Shown: in pieces, positions 6,880-13,013 of the stretch
Layout: each line of letters starts with the position of its first letter
How positions within the stretch are numbered: position 1 is the stretch's first letter
NCBI GenBank assembly: GCA_038321545.1
Contig: JBBQFB010000088.1
Span: 1 to 15,058 of the forward strand
Direction of reading: 5' to 3'
DNA: 15,058 nucleotides
Origin: VFJZ01 sp038321545
GTDB taxonomy: Bacteria; Actinomycetota; Thermoleophilia; Gaiellales; F1-60-MAGs149
The notes under the pieces: generated by a model
Databases searched by the model: none
What the model was told of the DNA's origin: nothing
Seen by the model: the letters and a program-made list of their open reading frames with translations, nothing else
Made by a program: the position numbers and the translations under genes

Positions 6880-8336
6880 GCGAGGCCCTCGAGCTCGATC
6901 GCCCGCTGCATGCGGAACGTGACCAGCCGGAGGGAGATCTCGGCGTGCGCGCCGGGGTCGAGCGGGCGGACGCCCAGCCGCGCCTCGGCGCGGCGCAGCT
7001 CCTTGTAGACCGACTGCCGCGAGACCCCGAGCCGGCGGGCCGCCGGAGCAACGGAGAAGCCCGATGCGACCAGCGCGCCGAGCAGCCGCTCGTCGCGCTC
7101 GGTGAGCGAGGGCGTGAGGCGCCGGCCCTGCAGCACGGCCGCAGCGACCGGATCGAGCGGCCCCATCTCGGCCGCCACGACCAGCGGCCGGCCGAGCGCG
7201 TGCGCGACCAGCGAGGCACGGCCGGCCAGCTCGAACGCGTCGCGGATCGCCATCGGCTCGGCGGCGGCGTGCGCGAGGCCGAGCGCGCCGGCGACCACGC
7301 GCCCGGCGGCGAGGCGCGCGGTGGCCGGGTCGGCCAGCAGCACGGCCCGCACGCGCCCGGCCGGGGCCGACTCCGTGATCACGGGCACGCCCAGCGCGCG
7401 GCGCAGGTCGGCGCCGGCGACGCCGCGTGCGACGAGCACGCCGACGCCCTCCGCCGGCACGTCGTGCCCCACCGAGCGGATGCGGCGCCGCACGTCGGTC
7501 TGCGACGCCAGCCGGCCGTCGGCGAGCAGCCGCACGAGGCGCGCCCGGTCGTCGGACAGCAGCTCGTCGATACGCGGCTCGGCCGCCAGGGCGGCGCCGA
7601 GCAGGAACGCCGTCTCCGAGACGGTCAGCTCGTCCAGCTCTCCGGCCTCGGGAATCAGGGCGTGCAGCCGGGCCATGCGCTGGCCCGGGATCACGACGGT
7701 GTGCGTCACGAGCGCGGTCTGCTCGCCGCGGCGGCGGTCGGCGAGCGCCTCGAGGAACGCCGTCGACAACCCGTCCTCGCGCGGCGCGGTCAGGATCGGT
7801 GTGCCGTCGGCCGCCTCGACCAGCAGCTCGGCCTCGAGCGCGGCCGCCAGCGCCGTCAGGATCGCCGCCGCGCCGTGTCCGTCGCGCGCCGCCTCGCGCA
7901 GCCGGGCCTGCACGCCCACTGCGCGTCGGAGGCGCTGCAGCTCGGCGGCGATCTGCAGCTCGGCCACCGCGTGCGTGATCTCGACGAACTTGACCCGGCG
8001 GGCGAACGCGATCAGCGGCAGCTCCGCGCGCCCGCACGCTGCCACCAGCGCATCCGGCGCGTCGGCGTAGACGGTGCCGAGCTCGAGTGCCAGCCCGGCG
8101 ACGCCGGCGGTTGACAGGTCGTCGACCAGCCGCCCGATGGCGGCCTCGTCCATGCCGGCCGTCGCGATGCCCGTCGTGAGCAGGATCTCCGCGCCCTCCA
8201 GCGACACCGTGATGTTCGGGTTCTCGAACACGTGCGCCCAGCGCACCTCGCGTTCCAGCTGCCCGGGGGCTGCCAGCACGCGAGGCGTGCCCACCGCGAC
8301 CGCGGGCAGCGTGAGGAAGTCGACGAGCCGCAGCAC
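6873..8336 (-). CDS. PucR-family transcriptional regulator
   Basis: A 487-residue regulator of the PucR (purine/amino-acid catabolism) class. The N-terminus is the PucR ligand domain: LRLVDFLTLP, then REVRWAHVFENPNITVSLEGAEILLTTG, then an alpha/beta stretch through AELPLIAFARRVKFVEIT. The middle (about 150-410) contains TAFLLGAALAAEPRIDELLSDDRARLVRLL and a GGDEF-like fold region. The C-terminal HTH (about 418-470) reads FSVAPAARRLGVSRQSVYKELRRAEARLGV. The start is uncertain. GTG 8336 gives the usual PucR N-terminus, follows a TACAGT hexamer, and leaves the 17-bp palindrome outside the gene; ATG 8408 would add 24 atypical residues. It is divergent from mmsA-aminotransferase, so it probably controls them in response to a pathway metabolite. 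That target assignment is inferred from position. Confidence 0.88.
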   Translation of the reverse strand: MLRLVDFLTLPAVAVGTPRVLAAPGQLEREVRWAHVFENPNITVSLEGAEILLTTGIATAGMDEAAIGRLVDDLSTAGVAGLALELGTVYADAPDALVAACGRAELPLIAFARRVKFVEITHAVAELQIAAELQRLRRAVGVQARLREAARDGHGAAAILTALAAALEAELLVEAADGTPILTAPREDGLSTAFLEALADRRRGEQTALVTHTVVIPGQRMARLHALIPEAGELDELTVSETAFLLGAALAAEPRIDELLSDDRARLVRLLADGRLASQTDVRRRIRSVGHDVPAEGVGVLVARGVAGADLRRALGVPVITESAPAGRVRAVLLADPATARLAAGRVVAGALGLAHAAAEPMAIRDAFELAGRASLVAHALGRPLVVAAEMGPLDPVAAAVLQGRRLTPSLTERDERLLGALVASGFSVAPAARRLGVSRQSVYKELRRAEARLGVRPLDPGAHAEISLRLVTFRMQRAIELEGLAW

Positions 8337-8346
8337 CAGACCGACA

Positions 8347-8352
8347 ACTGTA
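8347..8352 (-). promoter_or_regulatory. Possible -10 hexamer for the PucR gene
   Basis: On the minus strand TACAGT is followed by 10 nt and GTG 8336, giving a very short leader if used. Spacing is 2-3 nt longer than at the clear leaderless sites in this window, so confidence is lower. Confidence 0.35.
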
Positions 8353-8362
8353 TCGATCTGAG

Positions 8363-8379
8363 GGCGACACAGTGTCACC
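8363..8379. promoter_or_regulatory. 17-bp dyad GGnGACACnGTGTCnCC in the PucR-mmsA divergent region, candidate operator
   Basis: On the plus strand the site reads GGCGACACAGTGTCACC. Seven of eight arm pairs match around a single central base. It lies 11 bp upstream of the possible PucR -10 hexamer and 71 bp before the mmsA start. A T-rich run (8380-8388) flanks it. It is well placed for PucR to autoregulate and to activate mmsA. Binding by PucR is inference. Confidence 0.5.
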
Positions 8380-8433
8380 TTTTTCTTTGCCTCGATCCGC
8401 GCCACCATGCAGCCAGGACACCGCCCGGATCCG

Positions 8434-8439
8434 AAGGAG
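8434..8439 (+). promoter_or_regulatory. mmsA: Shine-Dalgarno of mmsA
   Basis: AAGGAG lies 11 nt before ATG 8451. No TANNNT hexamer occurs in 8380-8433, so mmsA has a real leader and probably an activator-dependent promoter, unlike the leaderless genes here. Confidence 0.65.
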
Positions 8440-8450
8440 ACGTCCCGCTG

Positions 8451-9977
8451 ATGAGCACCACCGTTCCCGCCCCGCAGAAGACCGGGGTACGCACGCTGCA
8501 CAACTACGTCGGAGGCAAGTGGGTGGCCTCGTCGAGCAGCGACACGCTCGACATCACCAACCCGGCCACCGGCGAGGTGCTGGCGCGCGTGCCGCTGAGC
8601 TCCAAGGAAGAGCTGAACGACGCCGCGCGCACCGCGAAGGAAGCGTCCAAGACGTGGCGCAAGGTGTCGGTGATCGAGCGCACGCGGTGGCTCTACGACA
8701 TCCGCCAGGCGTTCCTCGACCGGGCCGACGACATCGCCGCGACGATCACGCGCGAGATGGGCAAGACGTTCCCCGACGCGCAGGCCGAGGTGGCGCGCTC
8801 GGTCGAGAACATCGAGGCTGCGTGCGGCGTGCCGACCATGATGCAGGGCAACATCCTGGAGGGCGTCGCGACCGCCATCGACTGCGAGACCATCCGCCAG
8901 CCGGTCGGCGTCGTCGGCAACATCGTGCCGTTCAACTTCCCCGCGATGGTGCCGTTCTGGTTCCTGCCCTACGCCGTCGCGTGCGGCAACGCCTACGTGC
9001 TGAAGCCCTCCGAGCAGGTGCCGATGACGCAGGCCCTGATGTGGGAGATCATGGACGACGTGGGCGGCCTGCCGCCGGGCGTGATCAACCTCGTGAACGG
9101 CTCCGTGGACGTGGTGAACGCCATGCTCGACTCGCCCGACATCGACGCCATCTCGTTCGTCGGCTCCGCCAAGACCGCGAAGTACATCTACACCCGCTCG
9201 GCCGAGAACGGCAAGCGCGTCCAGGCGCTCGGCGGCGCGAAGAACCACATGGTCGTGATGCCCGACGCGCTGATGGACAAGACGGCCGACAACATCATCG
9301 GCTCGGCGTTCGGCGCCGCCGGCCAGCGCTGCATGGCGGGCTCCGTCGTGGTCGCCGTCGGCGACGCCAAGGGGCCGCTGTTCGACGCGCTGATCCCGAA
9401 GGTCGAGGCGCTCACCGTCGGCGACGGCATGGAGAAGGGCGTGTCGGTCGGCCCGGTCGTGTCGACCACCGCCCGCGACCGCATCATGGGCATGATCGAC
9501 AAGGGCCTCGAGGCGGGCGCGACGCTGGCCGTCGACGGCCGCAAGTCGGGCGGGCCGAACGGCGCGTTCGTCGGCCCGACCATCATCGACGGCGTCACCT
9601 CCGACATGGAGGTCGCGCAGGAGGAGATCTTCGGCCCGGTCCTGACGGTCCTGCACGCCGACTCCCTCCAGCACGCGATTGAGATCGTGAACAGCTCGCG
9701 GTACGGCAACGGCACCTCGATCTTCACGGAGTCGGGCGCGGCCGTCCGCCGCTACCGCGCCGACGTCGAGGTGGGCATGATCGGCGTCAACGTCGGCGTC
9801 GCCGCACCCGTCGGCTACTTCCCGTTCACGGGCTGGAAGGACTCGTTCTTCGGCGACACGCACGCCCAGGCGGGCGAAGCGGTCGACTTCTACACGCGCA
9901 AGAAGACGGTCACGACCCGCTGGTTCTCCGGCGGGCCGACCGGCAAGTTCTTCACCGAGCAGGGGGACACGCACTGA
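8451..9977 (+). CDS. mmsA: CoA-acylating methylmalonate/malonate-semialdehyde dehydrogenase
   Basis: MmsA oxidises methylmalonate semialdehyde or malonate semialdehyde with NAD+ and CoA, giving propionyl-CoA or acetyl-CoA plus CO2; it serves valine, inositol or beta-alanine/pyrimidine catabolism. The 508-residue protein (family about 490-510) has IVPFNFPAMVPFWFLPYAVACGN (Asn162 region), VLKPSEQVP, SFVGSAKTAKYIY, QALGGAKNHMVVMPDA and GAAGQRCMA with catalytic Cys294. The position normally occupied by the aldehyde-dehydrogenase general-base Glu is Asn265 (GGAKNH), a hallmark of the CoA-acylating group. ATG 8451 has a good Shine-Dalgarno. The stop overlaps the aminotransferase ATG by one base (TGATG). 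The aminotransferase next door favours malonate semialdehyde from beta-alanine as substrate; this is inference. Confidence 0.93.
   Translation: MSTTVPAPQKTGVRTLHNYVGGKWVASSSSDTLDITNPATGEVLARVPLSSKEELNDAARTAKEASKTWRKVSVIERTRWLYDIRQAFLDRADDIAATITREMGKTFPDAQAEVARSVENIEAACGVPTMMQGNILEGVATAIDCETIRQPVGVVGNIVPFNFPAMVPFWFLPYAVACGNAYVLKPSEQVPMTQALMWEIMDDVGGLPPGVINLVNGSVDVVNAMLDSPDIDAISFVGSAKTAKYIYTRSAENGKRVQALGGAKNHMVVMPDALMDKTADNIIGSAFGAAGQRCMAGSVVVAVGDAKGPLFDALIPKVEALTVGDGMEKGVSVGPVVSTTARDRIMGMIDKGLEAGATLAVDGRKSGGPNGAFVGPTIIDGVTSDMEVAQEEIFGPVLTVLHADSLQHAIEIVNSSRYGNGTSIFTESGAAVRRYRADVEVGMIGVNVGVAAPVGYFPFTGWKDSFFGDTHAQAGEAVDFYTRKKTVTTRWFSGGPTGKFFTEQGDTH
9962..9967 (+). promoter_or_regulatory. Shine-Dalgarno of the aminotransferase
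   Basis: GGGGGA, within the last codons of mmsA, lies 9 nt before ATG 9977. With the TGATG overlap it indicates tight co-translation. Confidence 0.5.
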
Positions 9978-11332
9978 TGGCGACGACGGCCAAGCTCTCC
10001 AACGCCGAGCTGCAGCAGCTCGAGAAGGCGCACGTCTTCCACTCCTGGAGCGCCCAGGGCGCGCTCGCGCCGCTGGCCGTCGAGCGCGCCGAGGGCGTCT
10101 ACATGTGGGACCACGACGGCAAGCGCTACCTCGACTTCTCGTCGCAGCTCGTGAACACCAACATCGGCCACCAGCACCCGAAGGTCGTCGCGGCGATCAA
10201 GGAGCAGGCGGACCTGCTCTGCACCGTCGCGCCGCAGCACGCGAACGCGAAGCGCGCCGAGCTGGCCGCGATGGTGGCCGAGCTCGCGCCGGGCGACATC
10301 GACATGGCGTTCTTCACGAACGGCGGCGCCGAGGCGACCGAGAACGCGATGCGCATGGCGCGCATCTACACCGGCCGCCACAAGGTGATGTCGACGTACC
10401 GCTCCTACCACGGCGGCACCGGCGGCTCGATCGTCCTGACCGGCGACCCGCGCCGGTGGGCGGCCGAGCCGGGCATGGCCGGCGTCGTGCACTTCTGCGG
10501 CCCGTACCTCTACCGCTCGTCGTTCAACGCGACCACCGAGGCCGAGGAGTGCGAGCGCGCGCTGCGGCACCTCGAGGAGATCCTGATGTACGAGGGGGCC
10601 CACACGGTCGCCGGCATCATCCTCGAGTCGGTCGTCGGCACGAACGGCATCCTGGTGCCGCCCGACGGCTACCTGCAGGGCGTCCGCGAGCTGTGCACGA
10701 AGCACGGCATCGTCATGATCTGCGACGAGGTGATGGCCGGGTTCGGTCGCACCGGCCGCTGGTTCGCGTGCGACCACTGGGACGTCGAGCCCGATCTGAT
10801 CTGCTGTGCGAAGGGCATCAACTCCGGCTACGTGCCGCTCGGCGCGCTGCTGATCTCCCGCCGCATCGCCGACACGTTCATGGATCGCGCCTACATGGGC
10901 GGCCTGACCTACTCCGGCCATCCGCTGGCGTGCGCCGCGGCAGTCGCGTCGATCGAGGCCTTCAAGGACGAGGGCATCGTCGAGAACGCGGACAGCATCG
11001 GCACCAGCGTCCTCGGCCCCGGCCTGCGGGAGCTGCAGGAGCGGCACCCGTCGATCGGCGAGGTGCGCGGCAAGGGCTGCTTCTGGGGCGTCGAGCTGGT
11101 CAAGAACCGCGAGACGCGCGAGATGCTGGCCCCGTTCAACGCGGCCGGCAAGGACATGGGCGCCGTCGGCGCCTTCCAGCGAAAGTGCTGGGAGCTCGGC
11201 CTCGCGACCATGGTGCACTGGAACGTGCTGATGGTCGTTCCGCCGCTCGTGATCACGCCCGAGGAGGCCCGTGCCGGCCTCGAGCTGATCGACGAGGCGC
11301 TCGCGGTCGCGGACGCGGCGTACGAGGGCTAG
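9977..11332 (+). CDS. Class III PLP-dependent omega-aminotransferase (possible beta-alanine or amine:pyruvate type)
   Basis: A 451-residue fold-type I, class III aminotransferase that moves an amino group from a terminal amine to a keto-acid. Visible hallmarks are MWDHDGKRYLDFSSQLVNTNIGHQHPKV, FFTNGGAEATENAMRMAR (phosphate-binding loop, residues 112-129), the YRSYHGGTGGS cofactor-stacking motif (141-151), ICDEVMAGFGRTG with Asp250 pairing with the PLP nitrogen, and CCAKGINSGYVPLGA with Lys279 as Schiff-base lysine. It then has GGLTYSGHPLACAAA and GKGCFWGVELV. Coupling to mmsA and the PucR neighbour suggest beta-alanine to malonate semialdehyde as the step. Taurine, GABA or other omega-amines cannot be excluded, since substrate specificity is not readable from these motifs. 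Its TAG stop forms part of the cofC -10 hexamer. Confidence 0.9.
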   Translation: MATTAKLSNAELQQLEKAHVFHSWSAQGALAPLAVERAEGVYMWDHDGKRYLDFSSQLVNTNIGHQHPKVVAAIKEQADLLCTVAPQHANAKRAELAAMVAELAPGDIDMAFFTNGGAEATENAMRMARIYTGRHKVMSTYRSYHGGTGGSIVLTGDPRRWAAEPGMAGVVHFCGPYLYRSSFNATTEAEECERALRHLEEILMYEGAHTVAGIILESVVGTNGILVPPDGYLQGVRELCTKHGIVMICDEVMAGFGRTGRWFACDHWDVEPDLICCAKGINSGYVPLGALLISRRIADTFMDRAYMGGLTYSGHPLACAAAVASIEAFKDEGIVENADSIGTSVLGPGLRELQERHPSIGEVRGKGCFWGVELVKNRETREMLAPFNAAGKDMGAVGAFQRKCWELGLATMVHWNVLMVVPPLVITPEEARAGLELIDEALAVADAAYEG

Positions 11333-11335
11333 TCT
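11330..11335 (+). promoter_or_regulatory. cofC: -10 hexamer of a probable leaderless cofC promoter, overlapping the aminotransferase stop
   Basis: TAGTCT, whose first three bases are the aminotransferase stop, is followed by 8 nt (GCGGGCGC) and GTG 11344, with no Shine-Dalgarno. It allows cofC to be expressed independently of the catabolic operon upstream. Confidence 0.5.
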
Positions 11336-11343
11336 GCGGGCGC

Positions 11344-11976
11344 GTGCACGTCCTCGTCCCGATCAAGCGACTCGATTCCTGCAAGCAGCGGCTGTCCGGC
11401 ATCCTCGATGCCGGGCAGCGTCGCTCGCTCATGCTCGCCCTGCTGGAGGACGCGCTCGCGCAGGCGTTCGCGGCGCAGCGCGTGACGGCGGTGTCGGTCG
11501 TGACGGACGATCCCCTCGCCGCCACGGTCGCTGCGGCGTGCGGTGCGGCGGCGGTGTCGGACGGCGGGCTGGAGTGGAACGCCGGGCTGCGCCACGCGCT
11601 GGCGCTGTTGCGGTCGGTGCCAGACGGCGTGCTGTTCGTCTCCGCCGACCTGCCGACGCTCGTCGCGGCCGACGTCGACGCGATCATCGAGGCCTGCCCC
11701 GAGCGCGGCATCGCGATCGGTCGCGCGCACGACCAGGGCACCAACGCGCTCGCGCTGCGGCCGGCCGGGGTGATCGTGCCGGCCTTCGGCTCGCCGCACA
11801 GCTCCTCCGTGCACGCCGCGCTCGCGCGCACGGCCGGCGTCGCCGCGGTGATGGTCGACCGGCCGGGGCTCGCGCTCGACCTCGACACGCCGGACGACGT
11901 GATCGAGGCGCTCGCCAACGAGGCCTTCGCCGGCCGCGCGTGGCGCGCCGTCGTCGAGGAGACGTGCCGGTGCTGA
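11344..11976 (+). CDS. cofC: CofC/FbiD guanylyltransferase (phosphoenolpyruvate or 2-phospho-L-lactate)
   Basis: CofC (FbiD) uses GTP to activate 2-phospholactate or, in actinobacteria, phosphoenolpyruvate, giving the unstable GDP-linked donor used by CofD. The 210-residue product is colinear with the family: N-terminal HVLVPIKRLDSCKQRLSGIL (GTP loop), VSVVTDDPLAA, NAGLRHALALL, FVSADLPTL (metal-binding Asp), GRAHDQGTNALALRP, FGSPHSSSVHAAL and LDLDTPDD. It is 12 bp after the aminotransferase and about 4.9 kb from cofD, so F420 genes are split by a catabolic segment. The GTG start fits a leaderless site, and HVLVPIK is where family conservation begins. The last 7 bases overlap the LLM gene. Confidence 0.92.
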   Translation: MHVLVPIKRLDSCKQRLSGILDAGQRRSLMLALLEDALAQAFAAQRVTAVSVVTDDPLAATVAAACGAAAVSDGGLEWNAGLRHALALLRSVPDGVLFVSADLPTLVAADVDAIIEACPERGIAIGRAHDQGTNALALRPAGVIVPAFGSPHSSSVHAALARTAGVAAVMVDRPGLALDLDTPDDVIEALANEAFAGRAWRAVVEETCRC

Positions 11977-12971
11977 GCTTCGGCGCGACGATCCTGCCCG
12001 ACCCGCCGTGCTCGCGGTTCGTCGAGCTGGTGCAGCTGGCCGAGCGGTGCGGCTTCGACAACGCGTGGACGTATGACTCGCACGTGCTGTGGCAGGACGG
12101 CTCCGTGTTCCTCCCCGCCGCGCTGGCCGCGACCGAGCGGATCCGCCTCGGCTTCTGCGTCACGAACCCCGGCACCCGCGAGCCGACCGTCAGCGCGAGC
12201 TACCACGCGACGCTGAACGACATGTACCCGGGGCGCATCGTGCACGGCATCGGCCGCGGCGACTCGGCCCGGCGGACGATCGGGTACGACCCGGTCACGG
12301 TGGGCGAGTTTGCGCGCTCGACCGCGCTGATCCGCGAGCTGATGAACGGCCGGCCCGGCACGATCAACGACAAGGAGATCGTGCTCGAGTGGGCCGCCGA
12401 CGCGCCCGAGATCCCGATCTACGTCGCCGGCTACGGGCCGAAGGTGCTGGCGGTGGCCGGGCGTGAGGCGAACGGCGTGATCATCCAGCTCGCCGACCTC
12501 GACATCATCGAGTGGATCATGGATCAGGCCCGCGCGGCCGCCGCCGACGCCGGTCGCGACCCGGCCGTGCTGGAGCCGATCGTGTGCGCGCCGGTGGTGC
12601 TGGCCGACGATCGAGCGGCGGCCCGGGATCTGGTGCGGTGGTTCCCGGCGATGGTCTCCAACCACGTCGTCGACCTGCTGAAGCGCTACGACCAGACGCT
12701 GCTCCCGCCCACGCTGACCTCCTACCTGCAGCGGCGCGAGTTCTACGACTACTCGGAGCACTCCCGCGTCGGAGCGGCACACGGGTCGTTCGTCGACGAC
12801 GAGACCTGTGACCGGTTCTGCATCCTCGGGCCGGTCGCCGACCACGTCGCGAAGCTGCAGCAGATGGCCGACCTGGGCGTGCGGCAGTTCAACATCTACC
12901 TGATGACCGGCTCGCAGGAGGACACGCTGCGGGCTTACGGGGAGCACGTGATTCCGCACTTCCGCGCCTAA
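11970..12971 (+). CDS. LLM-class F420-dependent oxidoreductase (TIGR03842-like)
   Basis: A 333-residue luciferase-like monooxygenase superfamily (beta/alpha barrel) protein of the kind that uses F420. Motifs include FGATILPDPP, GFDNAWTYDSHVLWQDG (residues 29-44), ERIRLGFCVTNPGTREPTV, GRIVHGIGRGDSARRTIGYD, PIYVAGYGPKVLAVAGREANGVIIQLAD and CILGPVADHVAKLQQMADLG. The DSHVLWQ, CVTNP and GRGDSARR blocks are what I recall from the TIGR03842 (CPS_4043) group, often found among pyrimidine/hydantoin-catabolism genes. Substrate is not established. GTG 11970 is preferred over GTG 11964 because a GAGGAGA Shine-Dalgarno (11956-11962) lies 7 nt upstream of it. It overlaps cofC, so an F420-biosynthesis gene and an F420 consumer are co-translated. 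Confidence 0.85.
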   Translation: MLSFGATILPDPPCSRFVELVQLAERCGFDNAWTYDSHVLWQDGSVFLPAALAATERIRLGFCVTNPGTREPTVSASYHATLNDMYPGRIVHGIGRGDSARRTIGYDPVTVGEFARSTALIRELMNGRPGTINDKEIVLEWAADAPEIPIYVAGYGPKVLAVAGREANGVIIQLADLDIIEWIMDQARAAAADAGRDPAVLEPIVCAPVVLADDRAAARDLVRWFPAMVSNHVVDLLKRYDQTLLPPTLTSYLQRREFYDYSEHSRVGAAHGSFVDDETCDRFCILGPVADHVAKLQQMADLGVRQFNIYLMTGSQEDTLRAYGEHVIPHFRA

Positions 12972-12972
12972 C

Positions 12973-13001
12973 TGGTACATTTGTACGGTACATATGTACC
13001 A
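12973..13001. promoter_or_regulatory. 29-bp compound palindrome, candidate TetR operator of the amine oxidase-tetR unit
   Basis: The site begins TGGTACAT and ends ATGTACCA. Thirteen of 14 arm pairs match around a central G; the mismatch is at arm position 9 (12981/12993). The right half also contains GGTACATATGTACC (12987-13000), a perfect 14-bp palindrome, and the left half carries the related GTACATTTGTAC. It has four GTACA/TGTAC half-sites, room for two dimers. It is AT-rich against the surroundings, starts 2 nt after the LLM stop, and ends just before the amine-oxidase Shine-Dalgarno. It contains TANNNT hexamers (TACATT 12976-12981, TACGGT 12984-12989), so repressor binding would mask the promoter. 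Confidence 0.7.
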
Positions 13002-13006
13002 GAGGA
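13001..13006 (+). promoter_or_regulatory. Shine-Dalgarno of the amine oxidase
   Basis: AGAGGA lies 7 nt before ATG 13014. It decides this start over the in-frame TTG at 12981, which sits inside the palindrome. Confidence 0.65.
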
Positions 13007-13013
13007 TGGCGAC

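Noticed and set aside
8337..8408. PucR start at ATG 8408
   Set aside because: It would add 24 residues not typical of PucR proteins and place the 17-bp dyad and likely promoter inside the gene. Not fully excluded.
8337..9974. Long minus-strand open frame continuous with PucR and antisense to mmsA
   Set aside because: The translation is Arg/Asp/His/Val-rich shadow sequence with no domain; mmsA on the plus strand is unambiguous.
12981..13013. Amine-oxidase start at TTG 12981
   Set aside because: It lies inside the operator-like palindrome with no ribosome site; ATG 13014 has AGAGGA at good spacing and begins at the conserved dinucleotide motif.
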